A DNA stretch of 64,000 bases from Azorinus chamasolen (lineage: Eukaryota; Mollusca; Bivalvia; Cardiida; Solecurtidae): assembly GCA_963576725.1 (NCBI GenBank), contig OY755251.1:39670692-39734691 (forward strand). Reading direction: 5' to 3'. The position numbers were made by a program, and so were the translations under genes. This document shows positions 57,701-63,458 of the stretch, one piece after another. Below the pieces are notes generated by a model that was not told the origin of the DNA, made no database searches, and saw only the letters and a program-made list of their open reading frames with translations. Within the stretch, counting starts at the first letter, position 1. Each line of letters opens with the position of its first letter.

Positions 57701-60700
57701 TAAGGGTGGTACAACAATTCAGGCCTAGATGGTACAACTAGGGGCGGTACAACCATTTATACATAGACAGTACACCTAGGGGCGGTACAACCATTCAGGC
57801 CTAGAAAGTACACCAAGGGGTGGTACAACCATTCAGACCTAGAAAGTACAACTAGAGGTGGCACAACCAATCAGACCTAGAAAGTACAACTAGAGGCGGT
57901 ACAACCAATCAGACCTAGAAAGTACAACTAGGGACGGTACAACCATTCAGGCATAGACAGTACAACTAGGGGCGGTACAACCATTCAGGCCTAGAAAGTA
58001 CACCTAGGGGTTGTACAACCATTCAGACCTAGAAAGTACAACTAGAGGTGGTACAACCAATCAGACCTAGAAAGTACAACTAGAGGCGGTACAACCAATC
58101 AGACCTAGAAAGTACAACTAGGGGCGGTACAACCATTCAGGCATAGACAGTACAACTAGGGGCGGTACAACCATTCAGGCCTAGATAGTACACCTAGGGG
58201 TTGTACAACCATTCAGACCTAGAAAGTACAACTAGGCACAGTCAGACGCAGTACAACAGTTCAGACAGTAGCTATGGAAATTAACAGTGGACAATCATAG
58301 TCAAGTGCCATGGAAATCAGCTGCAGAAATATCTAGCAAGAGATTATGCAAATTAACAGCGGACATACCTAGCGAGGGGTTGAGGAAATTAACACTTAGA
58401 ATTTCTGGGAAAAAGTTACGACAATTAACAGTGAACACTCTTATAATTAGGCAGGCTTTATGGAAATTAACATAGGAAATTCCTGGGCAAAAGTCATGGC
58501 AATTAACAGTGAACACATCTTGGCAAGTTTTATGGAAATGAACAGCAGATATTCCTATTCATCTGATTTTGCCATTTGCTATGGTCAACATTACTTGTGT
58601 AATTATAAAATTAATTCAATTCATATTCATGGTTTCATCATTTCTTACATGAATATCCATGAAACAAATGATAGAAAACTGCAAAATTATTATTATTGAA
58701 CAAAATGTCACCTTATATTTGTCATTCTAATTCTTATGAAAAGTACCGCCAGAATTCCATCCTTAATCTAGATCCAGACTCTTTGCATAAGCAATAACAA
58801 AGTCACACATATTGGTTAGCTACACCACATTTGCACCAACACTAAGAAGCATCAATTATTGTAGGAACATGATTGAAAACCAAACTAAACCGTCTGTACC
58901 TACCAAACTGTTTCTGGTCTCACCGTCCACCTTCAGATCATGGATCAAGTTCAATACTTCACTATGGTCCATGGCTGGGACAAAGGAATTATTAATAAGT
59001 ACCGCTTCATCGTCATTCCTAGGTAATAAAAATATAACAGAACCCCTCTTACCATTGGATAACATACTATGGGGGACTTTACCCATTACCTCAAAGTCCA
59101 TCTTTAGATGAAACCTCCTTGAAAAAATCTACCGACAGGAGCATTTACTGGAGAAAAGGAAACTTTTAGAATTTGTAGTTCTGAAACCATTGTATGTCTG
59201 AAACCTATGGAGCAAATGCTTTATTTTTCACAATGGTTTCAAGAAGTGACTATTACAGAGGCGTAGAAAGGCGTGTTTTTTAAACAAAAGTTCAGCAGTG
59301 GTTGAAATTAGCAAACTATATAAATTCTATAAATGAGAAGATATACCTATTCAATTTAAACAATTCCTATTCAATGGCTGACATGACCATTCTACTAGAG
59401 ACAAAGTACTATATATATTTTTCAAAAAAGGTGAAAGGAAAGCCCTAAAAATACCATTAAAAACAATATAATAGCTAAATATACAGCTCTGAAATACATA
59501 GCAACAAGGGATAATTACCTTGAACAGTTTGATCAAACATGGTCAAAATATTATTATCTTTTTATGAAATAAATTCCTCCATATATATTACAATAGCTAA
59601 AATGTAAAATGGCCTTGGCAATTATCATTATTTCCTGCATAGATGTCAACATTTTTATATAAAAAAGAAAACAACACGAAATCGATTTTTTTTAAAAATA
59701 TTTTCCTAAAACGGCATTGTTAGACTTGTCTTTTTCTGTTTTGTTAATTTATGTAACTATTATACTTACCATAAACATGACAAAAAGCCACTAACCTACC
59801 AAATTATTGTAAGGTATGATGAGGGATGTTACTCCCCGACCCTCAAATACCTATGACGGGGATAATATAATAAAGCATTTGAACAAAAAGGAAAGAAAAA
59901 TAAAAAAAGGCGTATTTATGGAGGAAAGGGTTAAAAGCAGGTGACTGCTTAATGTAGGGCGAACGTATTTCAGAAAGCTCATACAGGAGATTAATGCATA
60001 AGTTTTGACCTACATTAAGCTTCCACCTGCCTCTAAGATCCAAAATAAGAGCTGAGTTTGGTGGTCGCATTAGAGGGGTTTTAGTGTATCAATATACGAT
60101 AAAACAAATATATCCAGTCAGTCAATGTTTACCACTGATTGTTGTTATCAAAGTTTTTCTTCTTCTTTTTCGAAATATTCAATTTCTCAAAAACAAATGC
60201 CAAGTCAGAATGTCGAACAGGTGTAATCCTGATTTTAGTAACATGTACAGTAAAACCCCTCTAATGCGACCACTTCTTGGATGAACATGTTATTCCTGTC
60301 CTCATCCTATTTGTGTGTAGTGTGTGTGGTGGTGGGGTGGGAGTGTGTGTGGGGGGGTGCATTGAAGAGTGCGTGCGTCTGTATGTGTGCCCACTTCATT
60401 TGCGCTTCTAGGATTGTAGCTGTAGATATCCGTATAGCATCTACTGCCTTACTTTTGTTGTATTCTTCCAAACCCCTCGCAGGCCATCTGCACACCAAAT
60501 TTGATCGCAACACGCATCCCTAACCTAAGTTATTGACCGCATACTAAACCCTTGACGCACATCACACGCGCACGCGCATGCGCGCCATACGAGATACCTC
60601 AATACGATAATCCAAATATATCTCCAAATAGTGCTGCAGTGTTTGCGTAATTATCAATGACATTTAACTCTTATCAACGTACGTTCTCACCTCAACATCA

Positions 60701-60866
60701 TTTTATCGGCGGGACTTCCAGTTTCAATGTTCTTGAAGACATGTCGGTTATACTCCCCATCTTTCGTCTTGTCAAATGTATCAAGTTTTGCACCAAAGCG
60801 GTCCCCAAGCTCACTATCCGTTTTGTAACGATGGGTTACAAAGAGGTCATCTGATTGACTGGGCGT
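36438..60866 (-). CDS. PDZ domain / putative IL-1-FGF-type beta-trefoil protein, 3' seven exons
   Basis: Exons on the minus strand: 60866-60691, 59018-58904, 47264-47180, 44588-44406, 41734-41604, 39791-39728, 36739-36438. Their lengths (176, 115, 85, 183, 131, 64, 302) sum to 1,056 nt, which is 352 codons including the stop. Every exon is bounded by AG and GT, and phases agree at all six junctions. Residues 20-102 are a PDZ domain: FGAKL carboxylate loop, KNIETGSPADK, the VLINN strand, and His77 starting helix B as in class I PDZ domains. Residues about 145-295 have hydrophobic spacing like an IL-1/FGF beta-trefoil (IFLDIKPGG, SYLAIN, PFKFKN, GYLSYDG). Residues 296-351 are Ser/Pro/Tyr-rich and probably disordered. 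No signal peptide or membrane segment is seen in this part, so an intracellular scaffold or adaptor role is likely. The N-terminus is missing (beyond 61 kb). I could not name an orthologue. Confidence 0.8.
36783..36970 (+). mobile_element. Chimeric MITE: MITE-B left half, MITE-C right half
   Basis: Starts TTAATCCATTCCCTCATATT and continues through GATAAATAGAGCATTTGCTC (MITE-B). After CTCCTGTAGGAG it becomes CTTTCTGCATTACG..GCATTAAACAACC..ACAGGTTTTGCTGTA (MITE-C). Confidence 0.75.
37152..37412 (+). mobile_element. MITE-A copy
   Basis: TTAACCGTTTACTTTATAGA at the left, core CAGACGCTCCCGTGGAAGCC, right end AAGGGTAAGGGCTAATTAA. Confidence 0.7.
37415..37775 (+). repeat. 34-bp tandem repeat array
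   Basis: About ten units of CTACTCTTTACATAATAGTT + TCATTTATTGCAAG, in the last intron of the PDZ gene. Confidence 0.9.
37978..38440 (+). mobile_element. MITE-A and MITE-C fragments
   Basis: MITE-A-like GAGTAGGGTCAATCTGATCT (about 38020) and TTTAACCCTTTCCCTTATGT (about 38358). Between them a MITE-C piece, AGGAGCTTTCTGCATGACTT + TCACC (38160-38210). Confidence 0.55.
38485..38640 (+). mobile_element. MITE-C, core deleted
   Basis: Ends ACAGTAAAAACCCTCTAATG and GAGGAGTTCTACTGTA with GTGGTGGCTTAATGCAGCC between; the central hairpin is lost. The 77-residue ORF is not a gene. Confidence 0.6.
38868..38985 (-). other. Candidate orphan exon (minus strand)
   Basis: A frame reads SPDEVPSGWALHLDPKTF, then IFDESREHIIQNVTEKL up to a GTAAGAAG donor. 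Its upper edge coincides with the border of the MITE-B at 38986, so no proper acceptor remains. The phase does not fit between exons 6 and 7. Possibly a former or alternative exon, or chance. Confidence 0.25.
38986..39214 (-). mobile_element. MITE-B copy
   Basis: TTAACTTATTACCTCACAGG at the left, AGAGAATGGGTTAA at the right, palindrome GAACATTTGCTC..GAAGCAAATGC in the middle. Confidence 0.8.
39415..39540 (+). mobile_element. MITE-C half copy
   Basis: GTAGAGCCTGTCTTACGCAG at the left, CTTAATGCAAGTAAAAGGTA and GCAGAAAGCTCCTATATAGG; the right half is missing. Confidence 0.6.
39728..39791 (-). CDS. PDZ gene exon 6
   Basis: Small 64-bp exon: acceptor TTTATTCAACAG, donor GTAAGTGTG. It encodes GHEPKPFKFKNDASNIYFQY and one Asp, and leaves one base to complete Asp252 with the last exon. 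Confidence 0.75.
39817..39984 (-). mobile_element. MITE-B, core deleted
   Basis: TTAACCCCTTACCTCATAGG at the left, GAGGGAATGGGTTAA at the right. It sits 26 bp upstream of exon 6 of the PDZ gene, on the intron side of the acceptor. Confidence 0.75.
40030..40215 (+). mobile_element. MITE-D, best preserved copy
   Basis: Arms ACCACCCTATGTTATAACCA and TTCACAACATAGGGTTTGGT, with GATAAAGGTGAGTACTCAAA before and ATCATATCTGGACCTC after. Confidence 0.7.
40205..40375 (+). mobile_element. MITE-C remnant
   Basis: AACCCCTTCTAATGTGATCA, GTTCCTATAGGATC core, GCATTAAGCAGTCACTTGC and AGGAAGGTTTACTGT. Confidence 0.55.
40405..40466 (+). repeat. 19-bp tandem repeat, three copies
   Basis: GTTTGGTATTTGTCCTATA three times with one indel. 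Confidence 0.9.
40965..41380 (+). mobile_element. Two MITE-A remnants
   Basis: AGACGGCTCCTGCAGGACCA + GTCTGA at about 41059-41085. A second, more degraded piece (CACCTTTGCAAAGAGAGTAG) is near 41225. The 65-residue ORF is not a gene. Confidence 0.5.
41440..41557 (-). other. Candidate alternative exon (minus strand)
   Basis: An open frame reading LWQTYENLYNVDPYEIPGNG and LPYQDPNYITF leads to a good GTAAGTG donor at 41440. Several tyrosines sit in YxxL/P contexts. The acceptor (CAACAG) would be only about 47 bp from exon 5, and the phase fits neither exon 5 nor exon 6. Left out of the gene model. Confidence 0.3.
41604..41734 (-). CDS. PDZ gene exon 5
   Basis: Acceptor TCTTTCTTTTTCAG, donor GTAAGCATG. 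It encodes residues 188-230: KQVHISQDDEGEYIYWCC, GYDAQSYLAIN and KMTVHVQ. The DEGEY segment first suggested an Ig fold, but no Ig cysteine pair exists in the joined product, and SYLAIN is trefoil-like. Confidence 0.75.
42261..42500 (+). mobile_element. MITE-A copy
   Basis: TTAACCCTTTCCCTCATATA, AGACAGCTCATAAGACAGCC core and the ATTATGTCTTACTTAAATA segment. 42500-42885 beyond it holds a degenerate repeat around GTGACAAAGTGCTAGGGTTT. Confidence 0.7.
42885..43065 (+). mobile_element. MITE-C copy
   Basis: AATACCTCTAATGCGACCAA, GCTTAATGCAGGACAAAGGT, core AATAGGAGCTTTCTGCATTA, then GCATTAAGCTACCACC. Confidence 0.7.
43110..43625 (+). repeat. 30-bp tandem repeat array, in-frame
   Basis: About 17 units of GTTGTATGGTGTTACATAGG + ACTACTAATC. 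As 30 is a multiple of three, a 189-residue ORF (43056-43625) of the decapeptide CMVLHRTTNR results. It is in an intron, in antisense, so it is probably not a gene. Confidence 0.9.
44015..44380 (+). repeat. Degenerate 30-bp tandem repeat
   Basis: Older relatives of the preceding array: GGTTGTATGATAGTAGATAA + GACTACCTAT. The 390 bp between the two arrays holds nothing recognised. Confidence 0.8.
44406..44588 (-). CDS. PDZ gene exon 4
   Basis: Acceptor GTTGCTATTTTGTAG, donor GTATGTATAA. It encodes residues 127-186, including FEELPNNRTHF, RYRLQSQDIFLDIKPGG and a polar HNNKDTDKT loop. The first two bases complete Pro126. FLDIKPGGVS resembles the first hairpin of an FGF/IL-1 trefoil. Confidence 0.75.
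44680..44859 (-). other. Candidate Cys-rich exon (minus strand)
   Basis: An acceptor AACAATATTTCAG is followed by a 59-codon open frame (PYPDVKVIIDGGRPQRFF, then eight cysteines) ending in TAG. It could join exon 2 in phase as an alternative end, but not exons 3 and 4. No family recognised. Confidence 0.3.
44990..45128 (+). repeat. 47-bp tandem repeat, three perfect copies
   Basis: AACTGCTCAACTGTCACCGT + GTATTCTATCATATTGTTAA + GGAGTGC three times. Confidence 0.95.
45355..45712 (+). mobile_element. MITE-C variant with Tigger-type ends
   Basis: CAACTGAACTTCGATATCTC at the left and GAGTTATCGAAGTTCAACTG at the right form inverted ends typical of pogo/Tigger elements. GATAACTCGAACTTCGG is tandemly repeated inside, and the GGCTCCTACAGGAGC core is present. 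Confidence 0.75.
45713..46255. other. Unassigned AT-rich intron sequence
   Basis: Nothing recognised. It ends in TATA-rich and T-rich tracts. Confidence 0.5.
46257..46283 (+). repeat. T11-G16 homopolymer pair
   Basis: Eleven T followed by sixteen G, with a counterpart run of 21 C at 47136-47156. Confidence 0.95.
46316..46400. mobile_element. Short fold-back element
   Basis: Arms of about 38 bp: TATAGAGGATATTTGTTATT..GAGATCGAAAT and its complement ending AACAAATATTCTATTTAT. The outer end TAGAGGAT matches the larger fold-backs. Confidence 0.8.
46615..46765 (+). promoter_or_regulatory. CRE- and YY1-like cluster
   Basis: TGACGTCA at about 46622, TACGTCA and GCGTCA repeats between 46690 and 46720, and GTCCGCCATCTTGTCC (YY1 consensus CGCCATNTT) near 46730. 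It is followed by AACACGGTGAGAAACC, a possible splice donor. Looks like an animal 5'-end region on the plus strand. Sequence motifs only. Confidence 0.35.
47009..47074 (+). CDS. Very short ORF with UIM-like sequence
   Basis: ATG-initiated, 21 residues: MNMEMAASEDADLKSAIESS and Arg, then TAA. EDADLKSAIESS fits the acidic-Leu-x-x-Ala-x-x-x-Ser pattern of ubiquitin-interacting motifs, but without a donor or further exon it stays a curiosity. Confidence 0.2.
47136..47176 (+). repeat. C21 tract and CA microsatellite
   Basis: Twenty-one C then CA repeats, ending directly at the donor site of PDZ-gene exon 3. Confidence 0.95.
47180..47264 (-). CDS. PDZ gene exon 3
   Basis: Acceptor TTACTTTTTAAG, donor GTAAGTGTG. 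VIRRKL at the start closes the last PDZ strand, exactly where a PDZ fold needs it. It continues QKRWQWYESSAVFSPDPRKI. The 11.6-kb intron before it holds both satellite arrays and the 3.73-kb TIR element. Confidence 0.75.
47440..48560 (+). repeat. 38-bp satellite array, left part
   Basis: About 28 units of GGTACAACCATTCAGACCTA + GACAGTATAACTAGGTGT. The same family resumes in the same orientation at 56395-58255. Confidence 0.95.
49498..49665 (+). mobile_element. MITE-C copy
   Basis: AGTAGAACCTGTCTTAACCG, GCAGGTGGTTGCGTAATACA, core GAGTTCCTATGAACTTTC, then GTATTAAGTAACCACCTGC. Confidence 0.7.
49719..50115 (-). mobile_element. ACAAGAG-type element remnant, minus orientation
   Basis: The minus-strand 3' end is a hairpin with arms TATGTCTCCCCCC / GGGAGGGGGACATA (49723-49755), then TATTTTTTT. 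Next to it is a GACA/GACG microsatellite (49770-49805). The 5' end is not recognisable; G-rich sequence (50040-50112) takes its place. Confidence 0.55.
50395..50590 (-). mobile_element. tRNA-derived SINE-like sequence
   Basis: The minus strand reads GCCGCAGTAGATTATTTGAC + TAGGAATCTCGAGGAC + TCGAGTTCGCTCCCC. This resembles the D-arm, anticodon arm and T-arm (B-box-like GAGTTCGCTCC) of a tRNA, without a paired acceptor stem. The 66-residue ORF is a by-product. Confidence 0.45.
51105..51156 (+). mobile_element. MITE-B end fragment
   Basis: GGTTTCAAAAAGTGACTTTT..GGAGGAGTGGGTTAA, preceded by the hairpin CCCGGGGGCTTGCTCCCCCGGG (51069-51090). Confidence 0.7.
51237..51428 (-). pseudogene. THAP-domain-like fragment
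   Basis: Inside an 89-residue minus-strand ORF, NCPCWEPYKLHTISRSEEV and RLQWIKHFNVSRKDYKPTSK match the middle of THAP zinc fingers (paired Cys, a Trp in the middle helix, Phe/Tyr-Lys-Pro-Thr). The expected CSDHF zinc ligands are replaced by VASDTH, where the DNA reads CAGGGGCGTAGCTAGC, possibly another element's end. The N-terminal ligands are also doubtful. THAP domains bind DNA in transposases and in host factors; here it lies inside the TIR element. Confidence 0.4.
52495..52680 (+). mobile_element. MITE-A remnant
   Basis: CAAATGGGAACTGATCAATA, GGGTCTACCCAGTTTTCACT and AGGAGTGAACAGTAAAGG; the core is lost. Confidence 0.4.
52734..54546 (+). mobile_element. ACAAGAG element, stem ATGCCCCCAAAG, with oestrogen-response-element repeats
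   Basis: ACAAGAG, hairpin GTCACGGGTGAC and stem ATGCCCCCAAAG (52759-52770). About nine units of roughly 155 bp follow (52990-54415), with AAAGGTCAAGGTCA and CAGTGACCTG. Then come a CACACC microsatellite and a 3' hairpin with stem CTTTGGGGGCAT (54530-54541), then AAAAA. The 212- and 214-residue minus ORFs are frames through the repeat, with phrases such as GWRSVAYHFQ recurring. Confidence 0.9.
54740..54875 (-). promoter_or_regulatory. TATA-box core promoter-like sequence
   Basis: The minus strand has CACGTG (about 54867), then GGGCTATAAAAGACGCCG (TATA box at about 54833-54839) at normal spacing to CAGTTCAGGGAC, a possible start near 54808. TCTTTAG-GTTGAT follows as a possible donor near 54754. 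It lies in the large intron of the PDZ gene, in the same orientation, so it could start a shorter transcript. Confidence 0.35.
55221..55374. mobile_element. Fold-back element with arms of about 72 bp
   Basis: AAATGAATGACGTGC..CTTTACGAGCAAAG is inverted as CTTTGCTCGTAAAGCTATGC..GCACGTCATTTATTT around a CCCGAAGGG centre near 55296. Confidence 0.85.
55375..56394. other. Unassigned intron sequence
   Basis: The 148-residue ORF (55582-56028) has no domain or composition suggesting a real protein. AATATGGCGGC near 56148 is a YY1-like motif. No repeat family recognised. Confidence 0.5.
56395..58255 (+). repeat. 38-bp satellite array, right part
   Basis: About 48 units of the same repeat as 47440-48560. 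Toward the right end a GGGGCGGTACAACCATTCAG variant predominates, with a visible higher-order pattern of about 150 bp (57830-58140). Confidence 0.95.
58265..58545 (+). repeat. About 43-bp degenerate tandem repeat
   Basis: About six units around GAAATTAACAGTGAACA followed by CCTGGGCAAAAGTCATGG. Confidence 0.75.
58904..59018 (-). CDS. PDZ gene exon 2
   Basis: Acceptor TTTTTATTACCTAG, donor GTAGGTAC. Its first base completes AGG (Arg59). It encodes the second half of the PDZ domain: NDDEAVLINNSF and MDHSEVLNLIHDL, ending at TRNSL in phase 0. The same stretch is also open on the plus strand, but without splice sites. Confidence 0.8.
59078..59286 (-). mobile_element. MITE-B copy, decayed
   Basis: TTTACCCATTACCTCAAAGT at the left, GAGCATTTACTGGAGAAAAG and GGAGCAAATGCTTTATTTTT inside. 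It is in the intron, 60 bp upstream of exon 2. Confidence 0.7.
59287..60690. other. Intron between exons 1 and 2: MITE-C copies and unassigned DNA
   Basis: A MITE-B end fragment at 59905-59933 and a MITE-C at 59930-60090 (GCAGGTGACTGCTTAATGTA..GCATTAGAGGGGTTTTAGTG). A MITE-C end is at about 60246-60280 (ACAGTAAAACCCCTCTAATG). A GT-rich tract lies at 60315-60360. The rest is unass­igned. Confidence 0.55.
60691..60866 (-). CDS. PDZ gene exon 1 of those visible
   Basis: Preceded by AAATTTTGCAG and followed by GTGAGAACG. It starts in phase 0 and ends two bases into a codon (AG). It encodes residues 1-58: a linker with THRYKTDSELG, then the first half of the PDZ domain (FGAKL, HVFKNIETGSPADK). 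No upstream exon was found between here and 64 kb. Confidence 0.8.
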
Positions 60867-60927
60867 CTGCAAAATTTATCAAGAAGCATTCATCATATTC
60901 AGAAGCATACATAAGATGCGTAAATTA

Positions 60928-61015
60928 CCCGTCTATTCCCATATTATTTCAGGAAACCAGTCCAGTTTTAACCGTCTATTCCCATATTATTTCAGGAAAC
61001 CTGTCCAGTTTAACC
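60928..61015 (+). repeat. 44-bp tandem duplication
   Basis: CGTCTATTCCCATATTATTT + CAGGAAACCAGTCCAGTTT occurs twice. Confidence 0.85.
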
Positions 61016-61289
61016 TTGGAACAAGACCGCAGAGAACAACATATTTGGTTTACAATTACACGTACATATATATGTATATTCCATACAAAAATATTCCCTT
61101 GTCTCCAAAATAGCAGCCATTTATCGATGAAATACGAGTATAAGCGAATGAAAACAACGCATTCGGCCATGTGTACCCAAACAAAACACAGGAGCTGAAA
61201 TAATATGCATGCCGCAATAGGACTGATAACCTAGGATATCGTTTGAGGAAAATGTTCTCATGATTAATAGCTAGACCCAAAGTTCTCAA

Positions 61290-61500
61290 TACAGTAAACC
61301 CCCTCTAAACCGAAATATTATTATAGAAGAATTTGGATACTTTAAGGCACGTGTCTGTTTAATGCAAGGTGGAAAATATGCAGAACGCTGTTAGAGGAAC
61401 TTTCTGCATGACTTTCGAACTGCGTTAAGCTGCCGACTGTATGCTAGACCGATATCTATACTGAAATGTACGTGTCCGCTCTAGAGGGGTTCTACTGTAG
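61290..61500 (+). mobile_element. MITE-C copy
   Basis: ACAGTAAACCCCCTCTAAAC at the left, AGGGGTTCTACTGTAG at the right, core GAGGAACTTTCTGCATGACT. Confidence 0.8.
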
Positions 61501-61950
61501 TTACATGTAATCTAAACTAGCAAATAGTAAATAATATTTTTTTTCAGATTTCCTATGGCATGTTGAAGGCATTGGTTCTCAATCGACAACATAGGTTCTC
61601 TATAAGCTTTCTGAATGACTTTCACCTTGCATTAAGACGACTGTTATGTTTATAATGAAGAATCAGAAGAGTTTTGTAGGGATCGCATTGTTGATAATGT
61701 GGATTTCAACTTCGATGCGCTTGGCAGAAGTATTAATTTAGCAGAAGTAGAGGCAGCAGTACGTAAATTAAAAAGAGGCAAGTCTCACGCGGGTGATCAA
61801 CTATTAAATGTATATTTTATCAAACCTATAGACATTATAGGTCCATAATATAAATTATAGCGTTGATATTTTAACGCCATTTTAGATTCAGGGCATTCTC
61901 CAGCAAAGTGGTCAGAGGGTTTCATCGTGCCTTTACATAAGAAAAAAAGA

Positions 61951-62163
61951 TAAATACGCCTTTTCTATGCCTTTGTGAAAGTCACTTTTTGAAACCATTG
62001 TGATAAATAGAGCATTTGCTCCATAGGAGCAAATGCTCTATTTATCACAATGGTGTCTAAATTACACAATTCTAAAATGTTCCTTTTCTCTAGTAAATGC
62101 TCCTTTTCGGTATATTTATTCAAAGAGTTTGAGTCTAAAATAGCCTATGGAGGAAAGGGTTAA
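61951..62163 (+). mobile_element. MITE-B, complete, inside the LINE
   Basis: Strong hairpin GATAAATAGAGCATTTGCTC / GAGCAAATGCTCTATTTATC, right end GGAGGAAAGGGTTAA. Confidence 0.85.
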
Positions 62164-62404
62164 AGATATTAATAACGTTGGTCAGTTGTTTATCTAAACG
62201 GTTTTGAACAAAAGATTAGGTTCTTGGATTGAAGACAATAACGCACTTAGCGATTATTCAGTTTGGATATTGAAAGAGTGGGTCATCTATAGATGTATTT
62301 TTTGTTTTAAATGCTGTTATTCAAAATAAAGGATAGAAGAAGGCTCTATTGTACATTAGTAGATCTTAAAAATAGTGTTTATGTAAATGGCCTGAGGTTA
62401 AATT

Positions 62405-62625
62405 GCATAAATTGGGTATTAATGTTAAAATGCTGAGGGTTATTAGGGATAAGTATCCTAATGTTAAAATGGTGAGGGTTATTAGGGATATGTATCCTAA
62501 TGTTAAAATGCTGAGGGTTATTAGGGATATGTATCCTAATGTTAAAATGGTGAGGGTTATTAGGGATATGTATCCTAATGGTAAAATGCTGAAGGTTATT
62601 AAGGGTATGTATCCTAATGTTAAAA
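62405..62625 (+). repeat. 39-bp in-frame tandem repeat inside LINE reverse transcriptase
   Basis: Five units of AATGTTAAAATGCTGAGGGT + TATTAGGGATATGTATCCT, each encoding NVKMLRVIRDMYP. Confidence 0.9.
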
Positions 62626-62989
62626 CGTGTATCAGAGGACATAACTCTTTTTTTACTTTTTCGAATGCGCGGTTGGCTTGAAACAAAGGGATATAATTTC
62701 AATGCTAATGTTTCCCCTTTTCACTGAAGACAGACTCAGAATTACAGGGTAAGCAATTAAGTGGATTCATTCTGATGTTATTTGCTGATGATATGGTAAT
62801 ATTAGGTAATACTCCAGAAGATCTGCAGAACAGTTAGAGGTCAATACCAACAAGACAAATTTAATGATGTTCAGAAAACGAGGTAACATTTTGCCAGGTG
62901 AGACAAGGTCCTATATTAATATTGAATTAGAGATAGTGAACGATTTTAAACTATCTAGGCACTGTATTCAATTATACAGGTACTTTCGG

Positions 62990-63235
62990 TTGAACTCTTT
63001 CCCTCATATAAACGTGTCTTCAGTCATCTGCAAGCGGAGAAGACCCAGTTCAGACGGCTCCTATAGGAGATTTAAAGGTATGCTTTGTTTGCTAATGGAA
63101 TTTGATATATCTGTTTCTTTACTTTCTAAAATAGCTACAATGTTCTACCTTCATTATTTCATTATAACTATTTTTTCAATGAATATTCAGTAGGTATTGA
63201 CATTTGTAATAAACATAGAACAGGGAACGGGTTAA
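62990..63235 (+). mobile_element. MITE-A inside the LINE
   Basis: GAACTCTTTCCCTCATATAA at the left, core CAGACGGCTCCTATAGGAG, right end CATAGAACAGGGAACGGGTTAA. Confidence 0.8.
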
Positions 63236-63250
63236 ATAAGCAAATTGTGA

Positions 63251-63458
63251 TACAGTATAACCTCTCTTAACCGGAATTCTAGTAGATAATAATTTAGATA
63301 CTTTTAGGCAGGTGGCTGCTTAATGCAGGGTGAAAGTCATGCAGAAAGCTCCTCTGGGAGCTTTCTGCATGACTTTCACCCTGCATTAAGCTGCCACCTG
63401 TCTCCAAGACCGATATTCATACTAAATTTAACTGCCGGTTAAGAGAGGTTTTACTGTA
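63251..63458 (+). mobile_element. MITE-C, complete reference copy
   Basis: TA-CAGTATAACCTCTCTTAA at the left and AAGAGAGGTTTTACTG-TA at the right, with a long hairpin GGTGAAAGTCATGCAGAAAG / CTTTCTGCATGACTTTCACC. The TA flanks and CAGT ends fit pogo/Tigger-type elements. Confidence 0.85.

Noticed and set aside
58812..59111. 99-residue plus-strand ORF opposite exon 2
   Set aside because: The minus strand has matching splice sites and completes a PDZ domain; the plus-strand frame has neither.
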